Assembly: GCF_047600445.1 (NCBI RefSeq) | Contig: NZ_JASGKT010000002.1 | Span: forward strand, 2,666,001-2,730,000 | DNA from: Piscinibacter sp047600445 | GTDB lineage: Bacteria; Pseudomonadota; Gammaproteobacteria; Burkholderiales; Burkholderiaceae_C | Direction: 5' to 3' | DNA length: 64,000 nucleotides | In this document: piece after piece, positions 24,354-34,806 of the stretch | Position numbering within the stretch: the first letter of the stretch is position 1 | How the letters are laid out: every line of letters starts with the position of its first letter | Notes under the pieces: model-generated | Seen by the model: only the letters and a program-made list of their open reading frames with translations | What the model was told of the DNA's origin: nothing | Databases searched by the model: none | Program-made: the position numbers and the translations under genes

Positions 24354-24971
24354 TTGGCCGAAACCGTCGCCCCCGAGTTCGCGCGATTCGTCGAGGCCGA
24401 ACGCCGCGCCAGCCGCCTGCCGGCGATGGCCTCGCGCAAGATGGCCGAGGGCGATGTCTTCGAGCCCGTCTTCATCGAAGCCGGCCGCAGCGTCGAGCTG
24501 CTGCGCGTGGCCTCGCGCCGCGCCGCCGGCTTCTTCCGCCCCACCCAGCGCAGCGAAGTGGTGTGGGTCGAGGGCGAGAACGAGCTGGCGGTGGGCATCG
24601 CCGGCGTCGACGTCAAGCTCGCCGACGGGCTGATCCGCGTGCGCATCCCGGTGCGCTGCGACCAGAGCGGCGCAGCCGGCGTCGAGGTGCTGTTCGCCAC
24701 CGGCTCGCCCAGCGAGCCGGCCGGGCTGTACGCGGCCACCGCGCGGCGCCCGAACGGGCCGGAGGTGGTGGTGGCCGCCTGGGGCGACGCGCTGGTGGCC
24801 TTCGCCTGGCAGTGCGTGCTGGGCCTGGTCACCGGCATCGCCGCGGCCACCGGCAAGGACGCGCGCGGCAACCTGCTGGTGCCGGTGGAACTGGCGGTGA
24901 GCGCGCGCGGCATCCAGATCCTGCCGATGGCGCGGCACCGCTTCTCGGGTTCGTCGACGCTGAAGGGCTGA
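24354..24971 (+). CDS. first gene of the giant operon, 205-aa protein of unknown function
   Basis: Not recognised. The product is soluble, rich in beta-type alternation (VELLRVASRRAAGFF, VWVEGENELAVGIAGVDVKL), and has a hydrophobic stretch ALVAFAWQCVLGLVTGIAAA near residue 145 that may be a buried helix rather than a membrane span. The TTG start at 24354 is chosen because AGGAGGA lies 6 nt upstream and no better codon follows. The stop is 5 bp from the 3276-aa gene, so they are co-transcribed. No signal peptide. Confidence 0.65.
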   Translation: MAETVAPEFARFVEAERRASRLPAMASRKMAEGDVFEPVFIEAGRSVELLRVASRRAAGFFRPTQRSEVVWVEGENELAVGIAGVDVKLADGLIRVRIPVRCDQSGAAGVEVLFATGSPSEPAGLYAATARRPNGPEVVVAAWGDALVAFAWQCVLGLVTGIAAATGKDARGNLLVPVELAVSARGIQILPMARHRFSGSSTLKG

Positions 24972-24975
24972 TGCG

Positions 24976-27900
24976 ATGGGCTTCGCGGCAGACCTGGGCG
25001 TGCTGGGCAACCTGGCCAAGGCGCTCGGCCTGTTCGACGCGAACGGCAATCCCAACCAGGGCTGGTTCGCCCACCCCGAGGATTCGCTGAAGAACATGCT
25101 CGCCGACCCGGCGCAGCGCGCGGCGCTGATCGCCTTCGTCGACGAGGCGATGGGCGGCGCCGAGCGCAGCAGCGAAGGCGGCCTCACCTGGCTGCCCATC
25201 GTCGAGATCGACGACCCGCCGCTGGCGCTGGCCGTCACCATCGACGAGGGCCGCAGCGACGGCCTGCACATCGGCCTGGGGCTGCGCGTGTCGACCACCG
25301 ATCCGGCCTCGACCACCACGCTGGCGCTGCCGCTGTTCCGCGCCCACAAGCAGGGCGGGCCGGCCGTCGCGCAGCCGCTGCTGCTCGGCTCGGCGGGCGG
25401 GCGCATCCGCGTCGCCACGGCCGTCACCATAGCCGCCGGCGCGCCGGTGCCGGGCCAGGCGCGCCTGGGCGGCATCGGGCTCGAAGTCGACCTGCCCACC
25501 TCGCCGGCCGACCCGCAGGGCCCGGCCTTCGGCGTCGCGCTGACCGGGCTGCAACTGCCCGGCGCCGCCGCGCCGCGCGACATGCGCGTGTCGGCCAACA
25601 GCGTCGACCAGCTCGACGACGCGCTGCTCGACCTGGTGATGTCGCTGGTGAAGGCGCAGGCCGATGCGGCGCTCGCGCATCCGGCGCTGGTCGCGCTGGC
25701 CGGCCTGCTGGGCCTGCGCGGCGGCGACGCGGTGCCCGATTTCCCGATCGCCGCCCTGCCCGCGCGCGGCGCGCTGGCGCTGGCCGACTGGGTGCGCGGC
25801 ATCCTCGGCGCCGAGGCGAGCCGCAACGACTGGCTCGGCCACCTCGCCGCGCTGCTCGCCGGCACGCGCGCGGGCGACGCGGTGCGCTTCGACCTCGGCG
25901 GCGCGGCGCGGCTGACGCTCGCGCTGCGCGTGGCCAGCGGCCCGAGCGGCAACCCGCTGCTGACGCCCAGCCTCGCGATCGAGCTGGGCAACGACGATGC
26001 GCGCGTCGAGGCGCGCGCCGACATCTTCCGCGTCGACCTGGTCAGCGGCGCGGCCTTCGCGCTGCCCGGCTTCGGCGTCTGGGCCGCGGCCGGCCGCGGC
26101 GGCCGGCCCCTGCTCGACATCGCCGCGCCCACGGCGGTGCGCGCCGACACGCTGCGCCTGGGCTTCGGGCTCGACGCGCAGCGGCGCCTGAACTTCGTGC
26201 TCGCCGCCGACGCGGTGCGCATCGGCACGCGCGACTACGCCACGCTCGACCTGAGCTCGCCCGACGCGGTGATGGACGCCGCCGGCAACGCGGTGGAAGA
26301 CATCGCCGGCGAACTGCTCGCCGGCCTGGGCGATGCGCTCGGCCTGGCGCGGCAACTGCTCGGCCTCGCGCCGCCGGCCGGCGTGCCGGCGGTGACGCTG
26401 GCCGCGCTGATGACCGACCCGGTGACCGCGGTGGCGGGTTACTGGCGGCAGCTCGCCGCCGACGACGCGGCGGCGCGCCAGGTGCTCTCGGCGCTGCGCC
26501 TCGCGCTCACCGACGCGAGCGAGGCGGTGTCCGTCGTCGACGGCGACGGCAGCGCCGACGCGCCGTGGCGGCTGCCGCTGATCGGCCCGCTGGCGCTCGA
26601 AGTGTCGAACAGCGGCGACGTGCTGAACATCGGCCTGGGCGCCGTGACGCGCGTCGACACGCTCGGCCAGCGCTGCACCGTGGTCGAGACGCGCATCGCC
26701 GTCGCGCTGGCGCGCATCGACCTCGCCGCGCGCAGCGCCAGCCTGCTCGGCGCTGTGGAAGCCACGCTGAGCGCACGCGAGCGCGGCGCCGACCCGAAGC
26801 GCGCGCGGCTGGCGCTGGGCGACGCGGCGGCCGTCGTGGCCGACCACGTCGGCCTGCGCCTGGCCTGGGCGCCCGGGCACGGGCTGGCCGCCGAGGTCAG
26901 CGCGCCCAATCTGCGCCTCGAGCTGGCCGACACCGGCGTGCCCATCGTGCTGCCGGTGGTCGAGCCGGACGGCAGCGTCACGCTGCCCGACGAAGCCTGG
27001 GACGGCGTGGAGGCGCTGGTCGCCTACCTCGGCGGCATGATCGGCGGCAGCGTCGGCGATCTGGTCGATGCGCTCGGCTGGACGCCCGTGGCGGGCCCGA
27101 ACCCCGCGCGGCTGCGCCTGGGCGACCTGGTCCACTCGCCCGACGCGGCGCTGCGCGCCTGGCTGCCGCGGCTCGCGATGAGCGACACCGGCGCACGCGC
27201 GCTGGCGCTGCTGGCCGACGTGTTCGGCGGCCTGGGCGCGGCGCGCGGCGTGGTCGAAGGCAGCGGCCGGCCGGAGGATCCGTACCGCTTCGCGCTCGCC
27301 GAGGGCCTGCCCAACCTCGCCGTGTGGTTCCCGCCCGAAGGGCTGGCGCCGGCCGCCGGCGCCGCCGCCGACGCGATCCGCCACTGGCAGTCGGGCGACA
27401 CCGCCCTGCCGCCCACGGCGCTGGCCGCCGCGCTGCGCGCCGAGGCCGGCGTGGCCGAAGACATCCGCGCGCTGATCGAAGGGCGCGCGCTGGAGACCGC
27501 CTTCGAGTCCATCGCGCAGCGCTGGCTGGGCGGCGACGGCCGCATCGTGCCGCCGGCCACGGCGCCGGCCGGCATCACGCTGCACCGCCTCGGCTGCGCG
27601 GCCGGGCAGTTGCCGGAGCAGCTCGATCTCGCCGAACTGCTGGGCCGCACGCCGACGACCACGGTGCACGTCGCGCTCGGCGCCTCGGCCTGGCCCGAGG
27701 CGCCGGAAGACCGGCGCATCGACCTCAGCAGCGCCGGGCTGGACGCCGCGATGTTCACGCTGCCGGCGGCCGGAACGGGCGAGTGGTTCGTCGCGCTCGG
27801 CACGCGCGCCGATTGCCGCGCGGCCGGCGGCGCGAGCGACGGCACGCCCGAGCAGGCGGCGCGGCTCGGGCGCGTGCTCGACGCGCTGGCGGGCGTCGCC

Positions 27901-30900
27901 AGCGACATCGCCGTGGTGGCCGTGGCCGGCGCCGGGCATGCGGCGCGCCTGGCGGCCCAGCCCGCCGCGCGCGCGGCCGTCACCGACCTCGTGCTGCTGG
28001 GCACGCCGCTGGCGCCGATCTCGCTGACCGCGCTGGCCGTGCAGCCCACCGCCGACGCGCTGCGCCTGCTCGACCGGCTGCTGCCGCCGGCCGACGACGA
28101 CGCCGGCAACGCCGACCTCGCGCTCGGCCGCGCGCTGGTCGGCGCGCTGATGGAACTGGCGCCGCTGGCCGACCCGGCCGCCGACCTGCGCCCGCCGGTC
28201 GTGCCGCCCGAGGCGCCGCGCGCCGGGCTCGCGGTGCGGGCGCTGTTCGGCGAACTGGGCGGCGAGCGCATCGCGCAGGCGCTCACCGCGATCGTCGCCG
28301 CCGGCATCGCCGCGCGCGCCGACGATCGCGCGGCGTTCGACGCGGTCGCCGACACGCTGCCCAGCGGCGTGCACGCCGGCCTGCGCTGGGCGCTGCCCGA
28401 CGACGACAGCGGCACGCTGCGCATCCGCGCCAGCGCGCAACTGCAACTGTTCGGCTACGAACTCGGCGGCGGCATGACGCGCGAGCAGGCGCTGCGCGTC
28501 GAACTGCGCATAGGCGACGCGCTCGGCTGGCTGGCGGCCACGCCCGAGCTGGAACTGCGCGCGCTGTCGGCCGTGCTGACGCTGCCGCTGGACGGCAGCT
28601 CGCCCGGCGAGGCGCGCGTGGTGCTGCACGAGGCGCGTGTGTTCGGCCAGTCGTGGGAGGCGCTGGCGCTCGGCAACCTCGCCGACGACGCCATGCCGGT
28701 GCTGCCCGAGGCGCGTGTGCTGCTCTCGGCGGCGGTGCAGCGGCTGACGGCCGATCTGGGCAGCGCACGTTCGCTGGCGCTGTCGAACCTGTTCGCCGCG
28801 CTCGGGCTGACGGGCGCCAACGGCGGCGTGGTCGGCGACGCGGTCGATCAACTGGTGCACGACCCGGCCGGGCTGGTGCGCCAGCGGCTCGCGGCGGCCG
28901 GCGCGCAGCTCGCGGCGGCGGTCAATACGCTGCTCGGGCCGCTGGGCGCCGGCGTCGACCTCGCCGCGCGCACGCTGCGCGTGCAGGGCAGCGGCACGGG
29001 CCGCTTCGGCTGGCAGGCCGACGTGAGCGCCTCGCCCGCCGGCCTGGACGGCACGCTGAACATCGGCCCGGGCAGCGCCTTGCCCACCGTCGGCGGCGTG
29101 CAGTTGCGCATCGCGCTGAACCCCTTCAGCGTCGCGCTGCACTGGCACCAGAGCGACACCCGCACGGAAGTCGTGCCGCTGTGGCCCGTGCCCGACGGCC
29201 AGGCGCTCGCGCGGCTGCTGGCGCAGGCCGCGCCCAGCCTCGCGGCGCATGTCGCGCTCGAACTGATGCGCCGCGCCGACGAGCAGGCGCGGCCGCTGAT
29301 CGACGCGATGCTCGATGCCCTGGGCATGCTCGCCGGCGCCGCCGCCGATGCCGAACGCGCGCTGCGTCCGCTCGCCGGCCTGCTGGCCGACCCGGCCGGC
29401 TGGCTGCGCAGCGCCGGGTCGCTGGCCGCCAACCCGCTGAAGATCCAGGCGCTCTTCGACGCGCTGCGCCCGCTGATGGGCCTGGCCGGCGCGCCCGGCT
29501 CGCCGCTGGCCCTGGCCACGGGCGTGAGCCTCGCGGTCGGCAGCGACGGCGGCGGCGCGCGGCTCGCGCTGGCGGTCGATCCCGGTGCGTGGGCCGCGCC
29601 GGGCGGCGGCGGCGCGCGGCTGTCGGGCGCCATCGCCGCGAGCCTCGCGGTGGGCGCGAGCGGCGCGCCGCGCGTCGGGCTCGAGGCGCATCTCGGGCTC
29701 GCCGGCGCCGCGCCCGGCCGGCAGGCGCTGCACACGCGCATCGGCGCCGCCGGCGTCGAGCTGTTCCTGCGCCCGGCCAGCGGCGCCGACATCGCGCTCG
29801 TGCCCTTCGCCGGCCTGGGCGGGCTGGCGGCGGCGGCCGAAGCGGCGCTGCCCTTCCTGCTCGACAAGCTCGCCGCGCTGCCGGGCACGCCGGGGCAGCT
29901 CGTGCAAACGCTGGGCGATGCGCTGGCGCTGCGCAGCGGCACGCCCAAGGCCTTCAGCGCCGAGGCGCTGCGCCAATGGGCGGCCAACCCGGCCGGCGTG
30001 CTGGGCGCCGCGGTGCCGTCGATCGCCGCCACCGGGCTGCACCGGATCGCGCCGCTGCTCGACGACTTCCTGCCCGCGGCGGTGAGCGCCAGCGGCGACG
30101 TCGACGAACTGCGCGTGAGCGTCGCCGGCGTGACGCTGGCGTGGCGCCCTGCGGCCGGCCGCGTCGCCCTCAGCGCGGCCGACATCGCCGTGCCGGGCAT
30201 AGAACGGCTCGGCCTCGTGCTGGCCGTCAGCGCCGCCGGGCTCGACGAGCTGAGCGTCGCGCTCGGCCCGGCACGCATAGCCGCCGGCGGCGTGCTGCTG
30301 CGGCCGTTCGCGAGTGTGGCCGCCGGCCTCGCGCCGGCCGGCGGGCGGCGCGTGATGGTGGGCCTGTCGGCCGACGACACGCATCACTTCGCGGCGCGCT
30401 GGACGCTGGACAGCGCGAGCTTCGACATCGTCGCCAGCGACGGCGCGCTCGCCACCGCCGTCGCCAGCGCCGACCCGGCCCGGGTGGCGCTGCGCATCGT
30501 CGACATCGTCGCCGACCTGGTGGCCGCGGTGGCGATGGCGCAGCAGCCGGTGAAGGACCTGCTCGACACCGCCGTCGGCGCCAAGAACGTGCGCTTCCTG
30601 CTGCAAGGCGTGCTGCTCGACGAGGCCGACACCGCGCAGCTCGTCGCCGGCCTGTTCGACCCGGCGACGCTGCTGGCGCGCTTCCATCGCCTGTTCACCA
30701 ACATCGCCGGCGCCGGCATCACGATCACGATCGACGGCTTCGCGCTGAGCTTCCTGAAGCACCCGGCCACCGGCACCATCGGCCTGCAGATCGGCGTGGT
30801 CGACCGCTTCGCGCTGGTGCAGGGCGACGTGTCGCTGTGGCTGGAGAACGACGACCGCTGGATCCAACCCGATCCGCCGGGCGACGGCGGCCTGTTCGTC

Positions 30901-33900
30901 GGCTTCATACCGCCCACGCTGCCGCTGCGCTTCGCGCCCAGCCTGGTCGTCAACGGCCTGGGGCTGCGCGTCGGCAAGCGCTCCGGGCCGCTGCTGGACG
31001 CGGGCATCACGCTCGAATCCGTGGCGCTGCACGTCTTCGCGGCGATCGACGGCGCCGGCGCGAACAGCGGCGGCGTGCAGCTGCAGTTCTCCAACCTCGC
31101 CGTCTCGGCCTCCGGCGCCGGCGGCAACAACGGCATCGCGCAGGGCGTGATGCGCGACACCGGGCCGACGCCGCCCAAGCCGGCGTTCTCGCCCGCGCTG
31201 GCGATCCAGGCGCACAAGGGCGGCACGGTGCAGGTGTCGCTGAGCGCCGGCGACGGCAGCGGCCCGTGGTGGATCGCGATCCAGAAAGGCTTCGGCCCGC
31301 TGTACCTGGAGCAGATCGGCTTCAACGCCACCGCGCCGCAGGGGCGGCTGGAGCGCATCTCGCTGCTGATGGACGGCTCGGTGGCGATGTTCGGCCTGAG
31401 CTGCGCGGTGGACGACCTGCAGATCACCTACACCGTCGGCAACGACGACTTCTTCAACCCGGCGAGCTGGACGGTCGACCTCGCCGGGCTCGCGGTGTCG
31501 GCCGACATGGCCGGCGTGTCGATCGCCGGCGGCCTGCTCAAGCAGGGCACGGCGCCGAACATCGAATACCTCGGCATGCTGCTGGGCCGCTTCGCGGTCT
31601 ACGGCCTGACGGTCTACGGCGGCTACGGCGAAGGCGTGGCCGACGGCCAGCGCTTCACCGCCTTCTTCGCGGTCGGCGCGGTCAACGGCCCGATCGGCGG
31701 GCCGCCGGCCTTCTTCCTGACCGGCATCGGCGGCGGCTTCGGCATCAACCGGCTGATGCGCCTGCCCACCGACCTGGCGAAGTTCGGCGACTACCCGCTG
31801 ATCCAGGCGCTCGACATCGCGGCCAAGCCCGGCAATCCGATGGACCAGTTGCGCGCGCTGGGCAGCTACTTCCCGATGAAGAAGGGCACGTTCTGGTTCG
31901 CCGCGGGCCTGAGCTTCAACAGCTTCGCGCTGGTCGACGGCATCGCGGTGGTGGGCGTGCAGATCGGCGACGGGCTGGACATCAACCTGATGGGCCTGGC
32001 GCGCATGGCGCTGCCGCGGCCGCAGGCGGCGATCGTGTCGATCGAGCTGGCGCTGCTGGTGCGCTTTTCCAGCAGCGAAGGCGTGCTGTGGGTGCAGGGC
32101 CAGCTCACCGACAACTCCTGGCTGCTGTACCCCGACGTCAAGCTCACCGGCGGCTTCGCCTACGTGATCTGGTTCAAGGGCGAGAAGGCCGGCGAGTTCG
32201 TGCTGACGCTGGGCGGCTACCACCCCGACTTCCACCGCGACGGCTACCCGGTGGTGCCGCGCCTGGGGCTGCGCTGGAGCATCGGCGGCAACATCGTCAT
32301 CAAGGCCGGCACCTACTTCGCGCTGACCTCCGAGGCGCTGATGGCCGGCGGCGACTTCGAGGCCTCGGCGCATTTCGGCCCGGCCTGGGCCGAGGTGAAG
32401 TTCGGTGCGCACGGCATCGTGTACTTCGACCCCTTCCACTACGACGTGATGGCCTACGCGCGCATCGCCGCGGGCGTGACCATCGACACCTGGCTGTTCG
32501 GCGAGATCACCATCTCGATCCACATCGGCGCGCGCATCCACGTGCTGGGCCCGGAGTTCCGCGGCAGCGTCACCTTCGAGGTCGGCCCGATCGAGCTGAC
32601 CCTGCGGTTCGGCGGCTCGGGCAGGGAGCAGAAGCAGCCGCTGGCAGCCGACGCCTTCGTGCTCAAGTACCTCGAAGCCGCCGACAGCGGCAGGGCGCGC
32701 GCGCACGCGCTGATGACCAACTCCGGCGCGCTGCCGGCCAAGGGCGAGCAGTCCACGCCCGACGGCTCGTCGGCGCGGCCCTTCGTGGTGACGGTGGAGT
32801 TCTCGATGACCTTCACCAGCACCGTGCCGGCGGTACGCGTGACGCGCCGGCTCGCGCCGGCGACGCAGCCCGCCACCACGGCGCACCCGCCCAGCCGCGC
32901 GCTCGGCGTCGCGCCTATGGACCGGGCCAACGTCGCGCCGACCCTCACGATCGCCTGGCGGCGCAACGGCGCCGACGAGCCCTATCCCTTCGTCGACCGC
33001 GTGCGGCCGTTCGGGCGCTTCCCGGCCGGCATCTGGGGGCTGCCGCAGGACCCGAACGCGCGCAAGATCCCCAAGGGCGAGATGATCGCGGCGCTGTCCG
33101 AGCTCGAGCTGGTGTGCCGCGCCAAGCCGAGCCCGCCCGGGCCGGAAATCTCCTACTACCAGGTCGAGATCGGCCAGCGCAGGCCGCTGCCCTTCACGCG
33201 CCGCGCCGCCGAAATCAATGCGCAGCGCAGCGTGGCCAAGTTGGTCAGCGAACTGCTCGCCGCGCCGGCCGGCGTGGACGCGGCCTTCGCGACGGCCAAG
33301 GGCTTCCTGGCGAACCGGGCCTCGCCCACCGCGCTGGCCGCGCTGCGCGGCGAGCGCCAGGCGCCGCCGCGCCTGGGCACGCTGACCGAGGGCCTGGAAG
33401 CGGCCACGCCCACCGCCGTGCCCGCGGCCGTCGCGCCGCCCGCGCCCCCGGTCTACGACCACTTCGTCGACGCGCCGGTGGTGGTGGGGCTGCTGGCCGG
33501 CGCCACCGTCGGCATCGCCGCCGCGGCGAAGCAGCGCACCACGGTGAAGGGCTCAGAGCGCGCCTGGCGCACCGCGCCGCCGACGCTCGCCGCGGTGGAG
33601 GCGCAGCGCAGCCGCTCGATCGCGGCCCGGCTGATCGTCACCGACACGCCGGCGATGAGCGGCCGCGAGGGCGGCGCCGCGACGCTGATCGCCGCGCAGA
33701 GCGTGCCGCCGAGCGCGGTGGCACACGGCGCGACCGCGCTGGTGGCGCGCCGCGGCGCGCCGCTGGCCGAGCCGCTGGCCGCGTTCGCCGATGCGCTGGC
33801 GGTGGGCACGGCGCTGCGCGGCACGGCGCGCGCCGGTGCCCGCGCCCGTGCCGATGCCGGCCCCGGCGCCGCGCTCGCCACCGGGCAGACCGTGGTGCTC

Positions 33901-34806
33901 AAGCTGCCCAACGCGCATGCCGACGCCGCGCCCGAAGGCCGGCGGCCGCGCCTGGCCGTCGGCGGCGCGCCGGCGCGCGTGGTGCTGCTGGCGCACGGCG
34001 GCAGGCCCATCGTCGATGCGCTGCTCGGGCCGCAGATGCGGCACGCCGAGCTCGAGGTGCCGCAAGGCACCGAGCGCATCGTCGCCATCGGCCAGGGCAC
34101 GGCGCAGCACGACGGCGCGCGCATCGGCCTGGCGGGCTGGCACGCCGGCATGCAGTTGCCGTATGCCGGCTGGTCCACCGCCGTCGGCCCCGGCTGCGTG
34201 GTGCGCGCGGCGGGCGAGCGCCTCGTGCTGCACCGCGAGCGGCTCGATGCCGGCTGGGTCGGCGGCGCCGAGCTGGCGCGCGGCACCAGCACCGTCACCA
34301 CCACCTTCGCGGTCGCGGCGCGCACCGTGCTGATCGTGCTCGACGACCCGGCGGCGGCGGGCCAGCCGGTGTCGGCGCGGCAGTTGCTGCTCGGCCTGGA
34401 CGGCGCCGCGCGTGCGCTCGACGCCGCCGGCAACGAACGCGCCCCGGTGCTGCTGGCGATGGACAACCGCAGCGTGCTCGCCTACGCCGTCGTGCCCGAC
34501 GGCGGCGACCAGCCGGTGGTGGTGAGCATCGCCAGCGAGCAGGGCTGGTCGCTGGTCGGCGTGATGGCCTCGGCCGAGGTCGACGCCACAGGCGCGGTGG
34601 CGCTGATCGCCTCGCGCGGGCTGGACGCGGCGATGCAGCCCTTCGCCGTGATGAACCCGGCCGAAGGCGCCGTCACCAGCCGCCTGGCCTGGGTGGCGCC
34701 CACGCGCAGCGCCAGCCAGCGCGCCGCCGCCAAGGCGCTCGCGCAAGGCGGCCCGGCGGTGCCGGCGCGCAAGGCCACGAAATCCAAACCGCGAGGACAA
34801 CGCTGA
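24976..34806 (+). CDS. giant 3276-aa protein, core of an undescribed operon
   Basis: Function unknown. No signal peptide or clear membrane helix is visible. Residues ~1-1950 consist of repeated Ala/Leu-rich helical stretches alternating with amphipathic beta patterns. A segment at ~895-1030 looks like a degenerate alpha/beta-hydrolase (AVAGAGHAARLAA then VTDLVLLGTPLAP, with no nucleophile Ser). Residues ~1970-2550 form an aromatic- and Gly-rich beta region, the most conserved-looking part (GLFVGFIPPTLPLRFAPSLV; LRWSIGGNIVIKAGTYFALT); from memory this recalls DUF6603, unverified. The last ~700 residues are linkers and beta domains with a basic end. GAAGGG lies 8 nt before ATG 24976. The reading frame is intact over 9.8 kb, so it is under selection. 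Confidence 0.8.
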   Translation: MGFAADLGVLGNLAKALGLFDANGNPNQGWFAHPEDSLKNMLADPAQRAALIAFVDEAMGGAERSSEGGLTWLPIVEIDDPPLALAVTIDEGRSDGLHIGLGLRVSTTDPASTTTLALPLFRAHKQGGPAVAQPLLLGSAGGRIRVATAVTIAAGAPVPGQARLGGIGLEVDLPTSPADPQGPAFGVALTGLQLPGAAAPRDMRVSANSVDQLDDALLDLVMSLVKAQADAALAHPALVALAGLLGLRGGDAVPDFPIAALPARGALALADWVRGILGAEASRNDWLGHLAALLAGTRAGDAVRFDLGGAARLTLALRVASGPSGNPLLTPSLAIELGNDDARVEARADIFRVDLVSGAAFALPGFGVWAAAGRGGRPLLDIAAPTAVRADTLRLGFGLDAQRRLNFVLAADAVRIGTRDYATLDLSSPDAVMDAAGNAVEDIAGELLAGLGDALGLARQLLGLAPPAGVPAVTLAALMTDPVTAVAGYWRQLAADDAAARQVLSALRLALTDASEAVSVVDGDGSADAPWRLPLIGPLALEVSNSGDVLNIGLGAVTRVDTLGQRCTVVETRIAVALARIDLAARSASLLGAVEATLSARERGADPKRARLALGDAAAVVADHVGLRLAWAPGHGLAAEVSAPNLRLELADTGVPIVLPVVEPDGSVTLPDEAWDGVEALVAYLGGMIGGSVGDLVDALGWTPVAGPNPARLRLGDLVHSPDAALRAWLPRLAMSDTGARALALLADVFGGLGAARGVVEGSGRPEDPYRFALAEGLPNLAVWFPPEGLAPAAGAAADAIRHWQSGDTALPPTALAAALRAEAGVAEDIRALIEGRALETAFESIAQRWLGGDGRIVPPATAPAGITLHRLGCAAGQLPEQLDLAELLGRTPTTTVHVALGASAWPEAPEDRRIDLSSAGLDAAMFTLPAAGTGEWFVALGTRADCRAAGGASDGTPEQAARLGRVLDALAGVASDIAVVAVAGAGHAARLAAQPAARAAVTDLVLLGTPLAPISLTALAVQPTADALRLLDRLLPPADDDAGNADLALGRALVGALMELAPLADPAADLRPPVVPPEAPRAGLAVRALFGELGGERIAQALTAIVAAGIAARADDRAAFDAVADTLPSGVHAGLRWALPDDDSGTLRIRASAQLQLFGYELGGGMTREQALRVELRIGDALGWLAATPELELRALSAVLTLPLDGSSPGEARVVLHEARVFGQSWEALALGNLADDAMPVLPEARVLLSAAVQRLTADLGSARSLALSNLFAALGLTGANGGVVGDAVDQLVHDPAGLVRQRLAAAGAQLAAAVNTLLGPLGAGVDLAARTLRVQGSGTGRFGWQADVSASPAGLDGTLNIGPGSALPTVGGVQLRIALNPFSVALHWHQSDTRTEVVPLWPVPDGQALARLLAQAAPSLAAHVALELMRRADEQARPLIDAMLDALGMLAGAAADAERALRPLAGLLADPAGWLRSAGSLAANPLKIQALFDALRPLMGLAGAPGSPLALATGVSLAVGSDGGGARLALAVDPGAWAAPGGGGARLSGAIAASLAVGASGAPRVGLEAHLGLAGAAPGRQALHTRIGAAGVELFLRPASGADIALVPFAGLGGLAAAAEAALPFLLDKLAALPGTPGQLVQTLGDALALRSGTPKAFSAEALRQWAANPAGVLGAAVPSIAATGLHRIAPLLDDFLPAAVSASGDVDELRVSVAGVTLAWRPAAGRVALSAADIAVPGIERLGLVLAVSAAGLDELSVALGPARIAAGGVLLRPFASVAAGLAPAGGRRVMVGLSADDTHHFAARWTLDSASFDIVASDGALATAVASADPARVALRIVDIVADLVAAVAMAQQPVKDLLDTAVGAKNVRFLLQGVLLDEADTAQLVAGLFDPATLLARFHRLFTNIAGAGITITIDGFALSFLKHPATGTIGLQIGVVDRFALVQGDVSLWLENDDRWIQPDPPGDGGLFVGFIPPTLPLRFAPSLVVNGLGLRVGKRSGPLLDAGITLESVALHVFAAIDGAGANSGGVQLQFSNLAVSASGAGGNNGIAQGVMRDTGPTPPKPAFSPALAIQAHKGGTVQVSLSAGDGSGPWWIAIQKGFGPLYLEQIGFNATAPQGRLERISLLMDGSVAMFGLSCAVDDLQITYTVGNDDFFNPASWTVDLAGLAVSADMAGVSIAGGLLKQGTAPNIEYLGMLLGRFAVYGLTVYGGYGEGVADGQRFTAFFAVGAVNGPIGGPPAFFLTGIGGGFGINRLMRLPTDLAKFGDYPLIQALDIAAKPGNPMDQLRALGSYFPMKKGTFWFAAGLSFNSFALVDGIAVVGVQIGDGLDINLMGLARMALPRPQAAIVSIELALLVRFSSSEGVLWVQGQLTDNSWLLYPDVKLTGGFAYVIWFKGEKAGEFVLTLGGYHPDFHRDGYPVVPRLGLRWSIGGNIVIKAGTYFALTSEALMAGGDFEASAHFGPAWAEVKFGAHGIVYFDPFHYDVMAYARIAAGVTIDTWLFGEITISIHIGARIHVLGPEFRGSVTFEVGPIELTLRFGGSGREQKQPLAADAFVLKYLEAADSGRARAHALMTNSGALPAKGEQSTPDGSSARPFVVTVEFSMTFTSTVPAVRVTRRLAPATQPATTAHPPSRALGVAPMDRANVAPTLTIAWRRNGADEPYPFVDRVRPFGRFPAGIWGLPQDPNARKIPKGEMIAALSELELVCRAKPSPPGPEISYYQVEIGQRRPLPFTRRAAEINAQRSVAKLVSELLAAPAGVDAAFATAKGFLANRASPTALAALRGERQAPPRLGTLTEGLEAATPTAVPAAVAPPAPPVYDHFVDAPVVVGLLAGATVGIAAAAKQRTTVKGSERAWRTAPPTLAAVEAQRSRSIAARLIVTDTPAMSGREGGAATLIAAQSVPPSAVAHGATALVARRGAPLAEPLAAFADALAVGTALRGTARAGARARADAGPGAALATGQTVVLKLPNAHADAAPEGRRPRLAVGGAPARVVLLAHGGRPIVDALLGPQMRHAELEVPQGTERIVAIGQGTAQHDGARIGLAGWHAGMQLPYAGWSTAVGPGCVVRAAGERLVLHRERLDAGWVGGAELARGTSTVTTTFAVAARTVLIVLDDPAAAGQPVSARQLLLGLDGAARALDAAGNERAPVLLAMDNRSVLAYAVVPDGGDQPVVVSIASEQGWSLVGVMASAEVDATGAVALIASRGLDAAMQPFAVMNPAEGAVTSRLAWVAPTRSASQRAAAKALAQGGPAVPARKATKSKPRGQR

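Noticed and set aside
24829..33462. 2877-codon open frame on the minus strand
   Set aside because: It mirrors the giant plus-strand gene; high GC removes stops from the opposite strand. Its product is Arg/Gln/His/Gly-rich with no domain, and the plus-strand frame has ribosome sites and coupled neighbours.
26565..34805. Plus-strand open frame running into the 675-aa gene
   Set aside because: Only the part from 34806 looks like protein; the upstream part is Arg/Ala-rich out-of-frame translation of the 3276-aa gene.
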